A stretch of DNA of 64,000 bases from Manis javanica. Lineage: Eukaryota > Chordata > Mammalia > Pholidota > Manidae. The DNA is taken from assembly GCF_040802235.1 (NCBI RefSeq), contig NC_133158.1, positions 42,660,001 through 42,724,000 on the forward strand, in the 5' to 3' direction. Positions 1-11,355 of the stretch are shown one piece after another (positions within the stretch are counted from its first letter, which is position 1; each line of letters opens with the position of its first letter). Made by a program: the position numbers and the translations under genes. Below the pieces are notes generated by a model that was not told the origin of the DNA, did not search any database, and worked only from the letters and a program-made list of their open reading frames with translations.

Positions 1-644
1 GCCAGGGGTGGGGGGTTCGGGGTGGTTGGTGGTGGGAGTAGTTCTGCAGTTTGCAGAGCTGAGGAAGGCTTTGGGACTGTCTCCAAAGGTGAGTGGTAAG
101 GCCTGCTCCCTGGCATTTCCTGTGCACAGCCCAGCCCAGGGCTGAGATTAGATCAAAGGTGGCTGCCTGTGTTCTGAGGGCCTCTGGAGCCTCACCTCAC
201 CAAGGAAGCTCCTCTCCCTCCCCTGGCATGAAAGAGCTGCGGCTCTGTCCTCTCAGCACACATGGCTGGTTTCCCACAGAGCTGCTCACTGGCTGCTGCT
301 CCCCGCAAACCGGCCCCACTTTCACCCGCACAGCCTCACTCCCCCTGGTCGCTGCGCCTCTGCAGGGAGAGGCCCAGAGAGATTGCTGGGTTTTCCCCAA
401 CCGTTATCCTGGAGGGGTATTCCTGGGCAGTCTGAGCAGCACAAGGGGGAAGGTGCCGGAACGCCCACCCCAGGGAGCCCAGGGAGCTGGGGACCCCCAG
501 GCCCGGGCCCCTCTGCCTCTGCCTGTCACACGGCCTCAGCGGTTGTACACAGCAGCTGTCCTTGTTGTGTTTCTCCTGGAAAAGACGATCGTCCCGACAA
601 CACCCGTGTGTGCATGTTGTAGACTGGATGTGTGCATCTCCCCC
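1..644. other. Unannotated intergenic sequence
   Basis: No gene, RNA or recognisable repeat is supported here. Open frames exist on both strands (for example 93-659 on +), but they lack domain content and overlap each other in the way expected of GC-rich non-coding DNA. Confidence 0.5.
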
Positions 645-1025
645 AAATCCCAAGGCTGAAGCCCTCACGCTAGTGGCTATGTTTGGAGTAAGAAAGTAAT
701 AACGGTTGAATGAGGCCGTGAGGGTGGGGCCCTGATCCGATGGAATTGGTGTCCTAAGAGGAGACGCTAGATCTCCTTCTCTCCCTCTGTCTCTTTCCCT
801 TTCTCTATCTCTCTGTCTCTGTCTCTGTCTCTTCCTCACTTGCTCTGGTTCTGTCACAGCAGGAACTCTGCTCTCTGGATGCTGATGTCCTCAATAGAAA
901 CCCACCCGGCTGGACCTTGATCTTGGACTTGCAGCCCCTAGTCCTGTGAGACAATCCATTGATACTGGTCAAGCCCCCAGGTTAGCAGCATTTTGTTCCT
1001 GCAGCCCCAGGAGACTAAGCCGGTG
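645..1025 (+). mobile_element. MLT1-type MaLR LTR, degraded
   Basis: The order of phrases matches the MLT1 LTR family: an 'aggctgaagccctcac' start, the 'ggtggggccctgatccgatgg' middle, then 'ccttgatcttggacttgcag' and 'ctgtgagacaat' near the end, finishing with 'ggagactaag'. A CT-rich simple-repeat patch sits inside at about 778-835. MaLR LTRs are old non-autonomous ERVL-like elements. The boundaries are approximate and the subfamily is not resolved. Confidence 0.75.
778..835. repeat. CT-rich simple repeat
   Basis: A run of tctctctgtctc-type units lies inside the surrounding MLT1 LTR. It is a local polypyrimidine expansion. Confidence 0.8.
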
Positions 1026-1558
1026 TGATGCAAGGAGCTGGTGCCACCGCTGGAGTAGCAACCACCCAGCCCCTGAGACTTGCTGATTTCCAGAAATGAG
1101 CTCAGAGCCTCTTGGGTGGAGAGGAAGCTCCCAAGATCAAAGCCAGAGCCAACCGCTTAAAGGTGCATCTGTGTAGGATTTTGCCCTGCAGACAAGTGGA
1201 AGCAGCACGGGGCGTGAGAAGCCAGAGCCTGGCCTCCGGAGCAGGGTGAGGCCACATGCACCCTCAGAGCTCTCACATCTGCCGTCTTCCAGGACCCATC
1301 GACCCCAGAGGTCCCAGGGTGACACAGGGAGCTGCTGGGGACGTGTGGGGTCAGAGCACAGGAGAACACACGTCCATGCTTCTTAGCCAGAAGAAACGCA
1401 TCTGCTCTGTGGGTCCGTCTAGCCCTCATGGTTTCAGCTTCAGAAACAGCTCAGACAAGGCAGGAAACAGGAAGTGAGAGTGGGGGAGGGTGACACAGAG
1501 GACAGTCACAAGGATGGAGAGATGTACAGACCCCAAAGACCGGGTTCTTGAATCACAG

Positions 1559-2110
1559 TGTTGTAGAAACAAACACTAAACGCAAAAGAAAGAAAGCAGG
1601 TGGAGTTTATTAGTGCTAGCCCACATACAAGAGAGCATCAAAAAGAGAGAAACCAGGCCCCCGGGAAAGGGGGTGGCATGGGCTTTATAAAGGCAGACTT
1701 TGAAAGTTGGGGTTTCAGAGTGACAATGATAGATCTTTCCTGGCACTTTCACTCCCATATGTCCCCAGGGAGGCACTCCTTTGACGTTTAACAGAGGGCA
1801 GTTTTTCATCTCACAGTCTGTTTAGCCAAAAGGTTTCTCTTGATGCCCTAGACAGAGGCTTTCAGAAAAAAAGAATGTTAATAATAAATCGTCACAGGTC
1901 AAGTTAACCTAAACCTTGTGCTGAATCAGGTACTTGGCCAATCTGTAGGTAATCATGTGCCATTTAACAATGCCTGCCCCCTGCGTAATAGAATCATCCC
2001 CCTCTGGGAAGTTTCTAAGAATGTGTTTTCAGGTTGGGTGCACATCCCTGGAGGGAGGTTCATTCCAAAATGGAGTCACTCAGGTTCCGTCCCTGCCTGC
2101 TTATGAGAGA
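1559..2110 (-). mobile_element. Probable ERV LTR in reverse orientation
   Basis: Read on the minus strand, this stretch has the layout of a retroviral LTR. It has a U3-like region, a TATA box (cctttataaagcc, around 1683-1690), an AATAAA polyadenylation signal about 70 bp further on (tttatt on +, 1608-1613), a pyrimidine-rich U5 and a terminal CA (tg on + at 1559-1560). I found no internal viral genes next to it, so it would be a solo or truncated LTR. The far end is uncertain (about 2,090-2,180) and no clean target duplication was found. Confidence 0.45.
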
Positions 2111-2289
2111 GAAATCGTCGGCCCAAAGCCCATGGCTCCTGATGTCGGTGCTTCTCACTTACAACCTGTTTGCAGACTCAACTGTCTGCTTGTTCATTCA
2201 TTCCACGGACACCATGAGGGAACCCCAGGACTTCCCTGGGGACTTGGCAGTGGGCCGGGCTGACCCACACCCAGAAACCCTTCAAGTCT

Positions 2290-2328
2290 GTTGTGGGTTA
2301 AGTTGTGTCCCTCCTAAAGATATGCTCA
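2290..2328 (+). mobile_element. MLT1A-type LTR, 5' part (split by L1)
   Basis: The sequence 'gttgtgggttaagttgtgtc' followed by a cct-aaagatatg stretch is the beginning of an MLT1A LTR. It breaks off at the L1 insertion and resumes at 4553. The two pieces join into one continuous LTR if the L1 and one copy of the target duplication are removed. Confidence 0.8.
2316..2328 (+). repeat. Target-site duplication, left copy
   Basis: AAAGATATGCTCA, identical to 4553-4565. These are the two copies of the host sequence duplicated when the L1 between them inserted. Confidence 0.85.
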
Positions 2329-4552
2329 TCCTCTAAGATTGGGAACAAGACAGGGATGCCCACTCTCCCCACTGTTATTCAACATAGTACTGGAGGTCCT
2401 AGCCATGGCAATCAGACAGAAAAAAGAAATACAAGGCATCCAGATTGGTAAAGAAGAAGTCAAACTGTCACTATTTGCAGATGACATGATATTGTACATA
2501 GAAAACCCTAAAGACTCCACTCCAAAACTACCAGAACAAATATCTGAATTCAGCAAAGTTGCAGGATTCAAAATTAATACACAGAAATCTGTGGCTTTCC
2601 TATACACTAACGATGAACTAGCAGAAAGAGAAATCAGGAAAACAACTCCATTCACAATTGCATCAAAAAGAATAAAATACCTAGGAATAAACCTAACCAA
2701 GGAAGTGAAAGACCTATACCCTGAAAACTACAAGACACTCTTAAGACAAATTAAAGAGGACACTAACAAATGGAAACTCATTCCATGCTCTTGACTAGGA
2801 AGAATTAATATTGTCAAAATGGCCATCCTGCCTAAAGCAATCTACAGATTCAATGCAATCCCTATCAAAATACCAACAGCATTCTTCAACGAACTGGAAC
2901 AAACAGTTTTAAAATTCATATGGAACTACAACAGACCCTGAATAGCCAAAGAAATCCTAAGAAGGAAGAATAAAGCAGGGGGGTATCTTGCTTCCCAACT
3001 TCAAGCTCTACTACAAAGCCACAGTAATCAAGACAATTTGGTACTGGCACAAGAACAGACCCACAGATCAGTGGAACAGAATAGAGAGTCCAGATATTAA
3101 CCCAAACATATATGGCCAATTAATATATGATAAAGGAGCCATGGACATACAATGGGGAAATGACAGCCTCTGCAACAACTGGTGTTGGCAAAACTGGACA
3201 GCTACATGTAAGAGAATGAAACTGGATTACTGTCTAACCCCATACACAAAATTAAACTCAAAATGGATCAAAGACCTGAATGTAAATCATGAAACCATAA
3301 AACTCTTAGAAAGAAACATAGGCAAAAATATCTTGGACATAAACATGAACAACTTCTTCACGAAGATATCTCCCTGAGCAAGGGAAACAAAAGCAAAATG
3401 AACAAGTGGGACTATATCAAGCTGAAAAGCTTCTGTACAGCAAAAGACACCATCAGTAGAACAAAAAGGTATCCTACAGTATGGGAGTATATATTCATAA
3501 ATGACAGATCCGATAAAGGGTTGACATCCAAAATATATAGAGTTCACACACCTCAACAAACAAAAAAAAGCAAATAATCCAATAAAAAAATGGTCAGAGG
3601 AGCTGAACAGACAGTTTTCTAAAGAAGAAATTCAGATGGCCAACAGACAAATGAAAAGATGCTCCACATCGCTAATCATCAGAGAAATGCAAATTAAAAC
3701 CGCAATGAGATATCACCTCACACCAGTAAGGATGGCTACCATCCAAAAGACAAACAACAACAAATGTTGGCAAGGTTGTGAAGAAAGGGGAACCCTCCTA
3801 CACTGCTGGTGGGAATGTAAATTAGTTCAACCATTGTGGAAAGCACTTTGGAGGTTCCTCAAAAACTCAAAATAGATATACCATTTGACCCAGGAATTCC
3901 ACTTCTAAGAATTTACCCTAAGAATACAGCAGCCCAGCTTGAAAAAGACATATGCACCCTCATGTTTATTGCAGCACTATTTACAATAGCCAAGAATTGG
4001 AAGCAACCTAAGTGTCCATCAGTAGATGAATGGATAAAGAAGATGTGGTACATATACACAATGGAATACTATTCAGCCATAAGAAGAAAACAAATCCTAC
4101 CATTGCACTGAGCACCAATGTGCTCAGTGAAATAAGCCAGGCGGAGAAAGACAAGTACCAAATGATTTCACTCTTATGTGGAGTATAAGAACAAAGGAAA
4201 ACTGAAGGAACAAAACAGCAGCAGAATCACAGAACCCAAGAATGCACTAACAGTTACCAAAGGGAAAGGGACTGGGGAGGATGGGTGGGAAGGGAGGGAT
4301 AAGGGGGGTGAGGGGAATAAAGGGGGCATTATGATTAGCATGTATAATGAGGGGGGGCATGGGGAGGGCTGTGCAACACAGAGAAGACAAGTAGTGACTC
4401 TATAGCATCTTACTACGCTGATGGACAGAGACTGTAATGGGGTATGTGGCGGGGGGGACTTGGTGATGGAGGAGTAAACATAATTTTCCTCACATAATTA
4501 TAAATTAATGATACCAAAATAAAATTTAAATTAAAATAAAAAATAAAAGATA
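2329..4552 (+). mobile_element. 5'-truncated L1 retrotransposon (ORF2 remnant)
   Basis: The element carries the second half of L1 ORF2 on the + strand. Translation shows the reverse transcriptase motifs [11 protein letters not shown] and [10 protein letters not shown] near its start (2,345-2,510), then the thumb and C-terminal regions, ending with the WYIYTMEYYSAIR motif near 4,045-4,080. Frameshifts and stop codons, such as those near 2,792 and 2,939, break the frame into several pieces, so it is dead. A G-rich 3' UTR (4,260-4,370) and an A-rich tail follow. It is inserted in an MLT1A LTR with a 13-bp target duplication. It starts inside ORF2, so ORF1 and the endonuclease are missing. Confidence 0.95.
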
Positions 4553-4565
4553 AAAGATATGCTCA
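4553..4565 (+). repeat. Target-site duplication, right copy
   Basis: AAAGATATGCTCA, the perfect 13-bp match to 2316-2328, directly after the L1 A-rich tail. Confidence 0.85.
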
Positions 4566-4860
4566 AACCCTACTCCCTGGTACATGGGAAATAAGGTCAT
4601 TGCAGGTGTGAGCTAATACTGGCTCAGGGTGGACCCTAAATCCAATGGCTGCTGTCCTCATAGAAGACACACAGAGAAAGCTGTGTGATGACAGAGGCAG
4701 AGATAGAATGGTAACGGCTACAGGCCAAGGGATGCCAGGGATAGCAGCCACCGCAGAGGGAGCATAACCCTGCTGGCACCGGGGTTTGGGCTTCTGGCCC
4801 CCGGAACTGCTGTTGGAAGTCACCCAGTTTGTGGTGCTTCGTCACAGCTGCCCTAGGAAT
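4566..4860 (+). mobile_element. MLT1A-type LTR, 3' part
   Basis: This is the continuation of the LTR begun at 2290. It contains the 'ggtggaccctaaatccaatg' phrase and the closing 'aagtcacccagtttgtggtg' and 'cacagctgccctaggaa' phrases of the MLT1A 3' end. Confidence 0.85.
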
Positions 4861-6477
4861 CTCGCAGAGTGCAGTCAGAAAGATGGGCATTAAACGTGGT
4901 TTCACAGCTAAATATGGGATCCAGCAGGCCCTGGATGACTGCTGGTACTGAAGGAGAGGGTGCAGGGGCTGGGTTCCCCCAGGAGCAGCAGGAGGGGTGC
5001 TCAGAGGGACCACGTTTGGCCCCACCTTGACCCACCACTTGTCCCTCCCAGCCACGGCCCAGGACAGCGTGGCATCTGAGAGTGGCACGTCTCTTGAAGT
5101 GGGCATAGGGACAGAGTGCTGGCAGGCATGGCCTGTCCCTCCAGTTCCCTCCTACAAGGCACTGACCCCTGCAGTGGTGGGTGACTGCCATAGTCACTCA
5201 GGCTGGAGGCCAAAGAGGTGGACTTTGATCTCAGCAGGAAGTATTTGGGTCAGATAATGAGGGCTGTTAAGCCCTGGAATGCCTTATCAAGAGCCCAGAG
5301 CCCTGTGAGGAAGAAAAGCTGACATTGGGTGAACCTGCCAGAAGCAGGTGGGGCTCCCCATCCACACCCCATCCACCCACCTCCACACCTCCATACCTCC
5401 ACACCTCCATACCTCCACCCCTGTGCCTGAGATTACAGCTTCAGAGCAAGCCGCCCTTCACGAGTGGGTGGCTCAGCTGAGGCGTGCACAGGCGCTCAGC
5501 TCCGGGGAGCAGGGCACAGAATGAGAGGAACCCACTGGCCACCACAGAAGATGAGGAAGAACCTCCCGTGGGCCTTTGGGCCTCAGGGATGTGACTGCAG
5601 TCCCACATCACCACTCACTGCTGAGCAGCCTGGAAGGTTCTTCGGCCATGTCCTCATCTGCACAGACAAGAGCACACCTCCCCAAGGTGGCCCTGGAGCC
5701 ACTCGCTCAGAGACCCTGGCACGCGATCCGCACTGCTTTGAGTTTGGTGTCCCTGCAGATCAACTGCGAGAGTGACCTTGAGATGACCTTACGTGCTGGA
5801 AATGTGCCGTGTCAACTGTAGTTACCGTCCATGCATGGGACCTGCTGGCCAGTCTGGGGACAGAGAGACGAGCAGTGAGGGCCTGGCCAAGCCGGACCCA
5901 GGTGGGAGCTGGCCGGCACTGTCCTCACTGGAGGTACAGGCAGCGGACACTTGCCTGGGCCAGGTCAGGCCCTCCAAGAGGGCCCAGCAGCCAGGCAGGT
6001 TTGAGGCCAGTAGGTGACAGTGCGGCAGCCAGGACAGCACGGATGAGGAGCACACAGTCCACAGAGAAGCAGGGCAGGGTGCAGGTGGCCGGCCTCAGGG
6101 CAGCTGGCCATGGGTGGCTGGCCTGGCCCCCAGGCCCAGGAATTCCTGACCCTAGAAGGGAATGCCAAGGGCTGTGGTGGGACAGGGAGGGCCCTGAGCA
6201 ACCAGCACACAGGGGCAGCACTGAGGGCAGGAATTGGGCTCAGGCTCAAGCCTGGGGTCAGAGGCCAAGGTCAGGCATCACACCTGGGGCCCCCTGGGCT
6301 GGACCAACAAGGAAAGAAGCACTGGCCCAGCCAGCCCCGGCCCCAGCACTAACGCCTCCCGCACCTTCCTGCCCACTGTTCCTTTATCCTCGGTATCCAC
6401 ATGAGTGAAGGTTTCCTCTCCCCTGATGGATGGTGGGCAGCAGGAGGAATCAAGGCTAAGCCACCTCCTCCTGGTAC
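4861..6477. other. Unannotated intergenic sequence
   Basis: Apart from a short tandem repeat at 5359-5420, nothing is recognised. Overlapping open frames on both strands between 5,460 and 6,410 reflect GC-rich composition and show no domain. Confidence 0.5.
5359..5420. repeat. Short 16-bp tandem repeat
   Basis: About two full copies of the 16-bp unit ctccacacctccatac, with related partial units on each side. It is a small C-rich minisatellite. Confidence 0.75.
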
Positions 6478-6530
6478 CCAGCCCAGTGTCTGGCAGATAG
6501 AAGGTGCTCAGTAAGTGCTTGTTAACCAAA
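6478..6530 (+). mobile_element. L2/MIR 3'-end relic
   Basis: The phrase 'agtgtctggcagatagaagg' followed by 'tgctcagtaagtgcttgtta' is the shared 3' tail of L2 LINEs and MIR SINEs. Confidence 0.7.
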
Positions 6531-7744
6531 TGTCCCTGGGTCAGCCCACATGCACGCTAGGGGACCACCAAGACAAGTGTGCAAAGGGGTGGTCACCATG
6601 GCCAGCTCTGCCATGAGGGCACCTTATTTTCAGGTAAACCACACTCCCCAGAATAAGCATAACCAGTCTGGTGTTCGGACGATCAGGAATATGCTCCCTT
6701 CTGGTGTTACGGGCTGGTGGCACCCTCTGCCTATGGAGGTCACAAACACGCAGCTTTTCACCTGCTTCCTGGCAAGGGACCCGAGAGAGAGAAGGAGTCA
6801 TTCCCAGAAAAAACACCAATGCCCCATGGGGCACATGGTCTTAGAAATATACTTAAATTCACTATTATTATGTATATAAAATTCTTAAAGGGATGGCGGT
6901 TCCCTCTAAATCAGACCACTTTACAAACACTGATAAAAGAACGCTGACTCTTGTGCCCAGGAAAAAGAAAGGCGCAGAAGCCACCCTCCCCTCCTCTGTC
7001 ATCACAACTGCCCGATTCTCCAGTGTGCAGGCGGCTGGTGTGGGGACAGCCCTGTCTTGTCACACCATTGGCATGACAAGGGGGCGCTTTCAGAGAAGCA
7101 AAAAGCCCATTGGAAACCCAAGCCTGAGAGCTTAAACCAGTAAGAATGCAGAAATCTCTGCAGGAAACCAGCCCCAAGGCAGATGGTGCCCTCCAGGGGC
7201 TGCAGACAAGGCGGCCAAGGTCCCCCTGCAGGTCCAGTAATGCAGTCCTGACACTGGGCACTTCCTTCCAGATGAGTAACTTCTTTTCTATTTTCCAAAA
7301 GGCAGGAGGTTTGTGTTTGGAAATAGATTGGAAGCGATGTTAGGAAAAACATACCCTTTTGGAAAACCTCAAAGTATGTGAAGAAAGGTCCCCAGTGCAC
7401 CAGCACTTTGCCAAGACTTTTCCCAGGAAGGGAGGCCCAGGTTCCACAATCCCAGCCCTGCAGAGTCAATGAATGTTCACCGAGCAGTGTTTCGCGGTCT
7501 GGGGCTCATGTAAATCAGACAGACAGATGGGAACGCCCGAGTGGAAAGCCCAGCCTGGAGTGGCTCACAGGCTGGCAGGGCCAGGGACAGCATCCCTCCA
7601 CCTGATAATGCAGCCTCTCCGGCACGGCTTCTAGGGAGGCTGCTGAGTGAGTCAGGGGACAGGGGATATACAACGACTGCCTCGTGTTTTGGGGAAAAAG
7701 AACAAGTGTCGTGGGAAGGAGGAGATGATGGCCAAGGAGAGCAG
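6531..7744. other. Unannotated intergenic sequence
   Basis: No gene or repeat was assigned. A possible CTCF core lies at 7074-7087. Confidence 0.5.
7074..7087 (+). promoter_or_regulatory. Possible CTCF core motif
   Basis: TGACAAGGGGGCGC contains the AGGGGGCGC heart of the CTCF consensus, but its first bases do not fit well. Occupancy cannot be judged from sequence. Confidence 0.3.
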
Positions 7745-8160
7745 ATGCAAGAGGTTGAATGGTGTCCTCCACAAAGTCATGTCCACTCCGAGCCTCAGAA
7801 TGTGACTTTTAGGAAACAGTGTCATTGCACCTGCAATCAAGGTGAGGCTTGAGAAGGGGACCATCCTGGATCGGGGTGGGCCCTGACCCCAGTGGGACCA
7901 GCCTTCTGAGAGACAAAAGAGGACACAGAGGAGGCACAGAGCAGACAGACGCATCTGTGAGCCAGGGAACGCCAGCAGGGCCGGTGGCCAGCAGGAGCCG
8001 GAAGGAGCAGGAAGGGTCCCCCTGGAGCCTCCAGAGGGCGCCGGGCCCAGCTGGCATCCTGCCGACAGGCTCCTGTCCCCCAGACTCTGGGACAATAAAG
8101 TTCTGTTGTTTGAAGTCACAAACATGGTAATTTGTTGCGGCAGCCCCAGGACACTATTAA
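7745..8160 (+). mobile_element. MLT1A-type MaLR LTR, nearly complete
   Basis: It opens with 'gaggttgaatggtgtcctcc', passes the 'cctcagaatgtgac' and 'ggtgggccctgaccccagtg' phrases, and ends with 'aataaagttctgttgtttga' and 'cggcagccccaggacacta'. All are landmarks of an MLT1A LTR read in the + direction. It is about 415 bp long. Confidence 0.85.
8028..8041 (+). promoter_or_regulatory. Possible CTCF motif inside an LTR
   Basis: CCTCCAGAGGGCGC fits the CTCF core pattern CC-W-S-Y-AG-R-K-GGC-R-S at every position. It lies within the MLT1A LTR. The match is by eye, and binding is unknown. Confidence 0.35.
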
Positions 8161-10384
8161 AAATGGAAAGGAAAGAAAGGACCACGTGGACTCAAGCAGG
8201 ACCCTGGCCAAGTCTGCGTGTTCTCGGTCTGCAGACGTCTCAGCACAGGCCGTTGGGTCAATGCTGCCTTGGAGGCAAACCACCAAGAAGGAAAGTATTC
8301 TGCAGAGACCCATGTGCTCGCAGAGATGATGCCTCTGGATGCCACGGCCAATACAGATTATTTAAGTGATTTGTCCTCGACATGTTCCAAACTCTTGTGA
8401 GAAAATCAGGTGAGGAAACCGTTAGGCAGGCCTCTGTGGGAGCAGAGTTTGGGGCAGGTGCTCTGAAACCACACTGTTTCCAGGCTGGGATCTCCTCTCC
8501 TCTGACCCTGGGCCTGTCAGTCAAATGGGAGGGACAACCTTGTCAGCAGGACAGCCTGGCCTGGGGGACAGACCTCCCCGGTCATGCCACACCCAAACAG
8601 GTTAAATCGGCAACACAGCCACGCAGGCCCTGCATGTCCACCCGTCAACCGAGGAACTGGCCACACCCTCCCAGGACCAGTGGGGCTCAATCCCAGAGAC
8701 ACACAGTCATTTCTGGTTCTTCTCTCAGTTCTCATAAAACAGACGTAAACTGGCCTTTCAGTCATCTGATTGACCCTCTTGGAAGAATGGGAGGAGAGAA
8801 GGGAGGGAGGGAAAAATCCAAAGACGGTCATTGCCTCGAGGTCAGGGCCCCCTCCACACACTTTCTCTCAGTTCCCAGGGGGGCCCCCCACAGCCTGCAG
8901 TTAGTGAGTTAGTGAGCCCAGCTCTGGCCTGGGACTTGCACACGTGTCAAGGCCTTGTGTGCAGAGACCAGCAGAGAACGTGGGTAACCTGGGGCCACAC
9001 CTTTGTAGGGAGGAACCAGAAAGAGACCCTCCCACTGCCTGTGACCCCCAAGCCCCAGGAGGGGCGAGAGGGGCAAGGCCCCTTTCATGGCTGCATCTCC
9101 CCTCAGCCCTGCATGGTCCCCACACAAAAAACCCAGTGGGTCCAGGTGGTTTCACACTATGCCCTTGGACATCAAGACAGCTCCTGCACACCTGGGCAGG
9201 GCTGGAAGCAGGCACTGTGGCCTTACTCTACCCTTCCTTGGGGTCCTCCCACTGTCCCAAGCTCTCTGGCATCCCCCTATCTGCCAGGACTCACAACCCA
9301 CCCTGTCCCCTCACCACACATTCTGCCCCTAGGGAGCCAGGTCTGCCTGCAGCTGTGGCAGGAGGGGGCGGTGCACAGCAAGGCTGGACCCACCTTCTGC
9401 TGACCGTCACGCCACCCCCTCCATCCTGGATACCACTCCACCCTGCCAACACCAGTTAGCATTTGGAGCCTCCTGGTACCCATCTGTACAGGGGGAGAAA
9501 ATATTGATGGAATGTGGATGCACTCAGGAGGGCTGGGTGAGGGCAGAGCAGGCCTGGTGCCCCCATGTGGGAAGAGGCCCCTGGAGAAGGCAGAAGGCAG
9601 GCATGATGGCTGATGCCAAGTGTTTGAGGCCTGTCATGGGGAGGAAGCATACTTTTATTTGGTAGAAATCCAAAAATCAGAACAAGGGATGATGGCTGGA
9701 GGTCACCCCCAGGTGGGTTTTGGCTCAGTGCAGGAAGAGGTCGGGCAGCAACAGTTGCCTGGTGCAGGGATGAGCTCGCTGACACTGGCAGTGTTGAGCA
9801 GATGGCAGGCATCTCCCCTCAGCCCTGTGTGAGGTTCTGTGAGCCGCAGCACTGGGAGGCCCCGAGCTGCCCCGGGGTAGGCCCGCATAGCTGGGGGCAG
9901 CAGGCATAGCCCGAGCCACAGGAAAGTTTGGCCATGAGTGGGAAGGAAGCTTTAGGGAAACAGAATCATCTGAACCCAGATCATTAACGAGCCTCCAGAG
10001 GCTAAACGTTTTCTCCTGTGGCCTTGCCCTTGGGAAGGAGGTGCTGGGTGGGCTCAGGCCTGGGACTGGGAGAGGGGCCGCTGGGCAGCACGCTCCCCTG
10101 CTCCCTCTGGAGCAGGGATCCTCCAGGGGGCTGAGACGTTACCAGACCATCCCTGAAGTGCCATCAGATCTGGAAGCCTTTAGGGCCATGCTGCAGACAG
10201 GATGAGCTACACCTGAACCGGCGTCCTCCACACACAAGCCACGTGGGTCTTCTGCTCACCACGGTCAAGGGGGGCCCTTGGGCACCTCTGTTTGACATGT
10301 CCCAAAGGACACTTGCACTCTGCTTGGAGGTTTCCTGAGGGCTGACCTGACCCCAAGGGCCTCAAGGCCCAAGGAAGTGTCAGA
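8161..10384. other. Unannotated intergenic sequence
   Basis: GC-rich sequence with many overlapping open frames on both strands (for example 8,382-9,459), none with recognisable domains or convincing splice structure. No repeat family was identified. Confidence 0.5.
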
Positions 10385-10505
10385 AGAACCAGTAGAGGCC
10401 ACCTGGCTCTGCAGTCAGCTAGGGCTCAAGCCTTGGCTTAGCTGCTTAGCAGCTCTGCAACCTGTGCCTTAATTTCCCCTTATGTCAAATGGAGAAATAG
10501 CAGAC
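10385..10505 (+). mobile_element. MIR SINE relic
   Basis: 'ctcaagccttggcttagctg', then 'cagctctgcaacctgtgcct' and 'aatttccccttatgtcaaat', is the core order of a MIR (ancient tRNA-derived SINE) on the + strand. Confidence 0.75.
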
Positions 10506-10744
10506 TTCTGCCTGAAGCACTGCAGCTCTCCTGGGAGAAGTCAGACAGTCACACGGAGATGTGAACTGGTCCCAGATTCTTTCCTGGAAACACTGGGAGT
10601 GGTGACAAGCCCAAGCCCATGGCTGAGCAGAGAAGGGCTGATCATGGCAGCAGTAAAGAAAAATTTTTGATCCTGCACACATTCTGGTGAACTGGCTCCT
10701 TGTCCATTGATTTGGATAAATGTTAACAGGTCTTCAAAGATGTT

Positions 10745-11355
10745 TTTTTTGAAAGGTTATTGAGGTTGCCCTCCAGAGTAGCTAACCTTTAAAAAGACAA
10801 CCCAAATGCTGACAAGGATCGAAGCTCACAAATAATGTTGGTAAAAGTGTGAAATGGTACAGCCACTTAGGAAAGGATCTGGAAGATTCTTATAAAACTG
10901 AACAAGCACCTGCCCTAGACCCAGCAATTCCAATCCTAGACATTTCCCCAGGATGAATGAAAACATGCCCACAAAGAGATGTGCCCTTGAGTGTGCATAG
11001 AGCTAGGTTCCTAATAGCCAAAACAGCCAACAACCTGCAGATTATTCTTACAATGGGACACTACTCAGTAATGAGGAAACTGAGCCACTGATGAATCATA
11101 GACAATGGATGCATCCCACAAACATTCCGCAGAGTAGAAGCCAGACACACCCGAGTGCCCAGTGAGCTCTAGGACATTGTAGAATGGCTAAACAGACCCA
11201 CAGTGAGTATGGGAAGAGCATTACAGAACATTCTGGAGCTCTGGTGGTGTCCTGTGCCTTGAGGGAGGTTTTTACATGCGTCAAAGCTGAATGAATATAC
11301 ACTTGAAGTTTATGCATTTCCACGTGTTTTAATTTTATCTCAAAAACAAAAGAAC
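10745..11355 (+). mobile_element. Old L1 (L1M class) 3'-end fragment
   Basis: The sequence follows the L1 ORF2 C-terminal and 3' UTR region at the nucleotide level ('cccagcaattccaatcctag', 'acaatgggacactactcag', 'acacttgaagtttatgcatt'), but no frame is open. It is much more diverged than the L1 at 2329. Confidence 0.75.

Noticed and set aside
93-659. 188-codon open frame on +
   Set aside because: No domain, overlaps long frames on the other strand, and its end runs into an MLT1 LTR. GC-rich chance frame.
2339-2794. Intact reverse transcriptase gene
   Set aside because: It is part of a 5'-truncated L1 ORF2 with stops and frameshifts downstream; not a functional gene.
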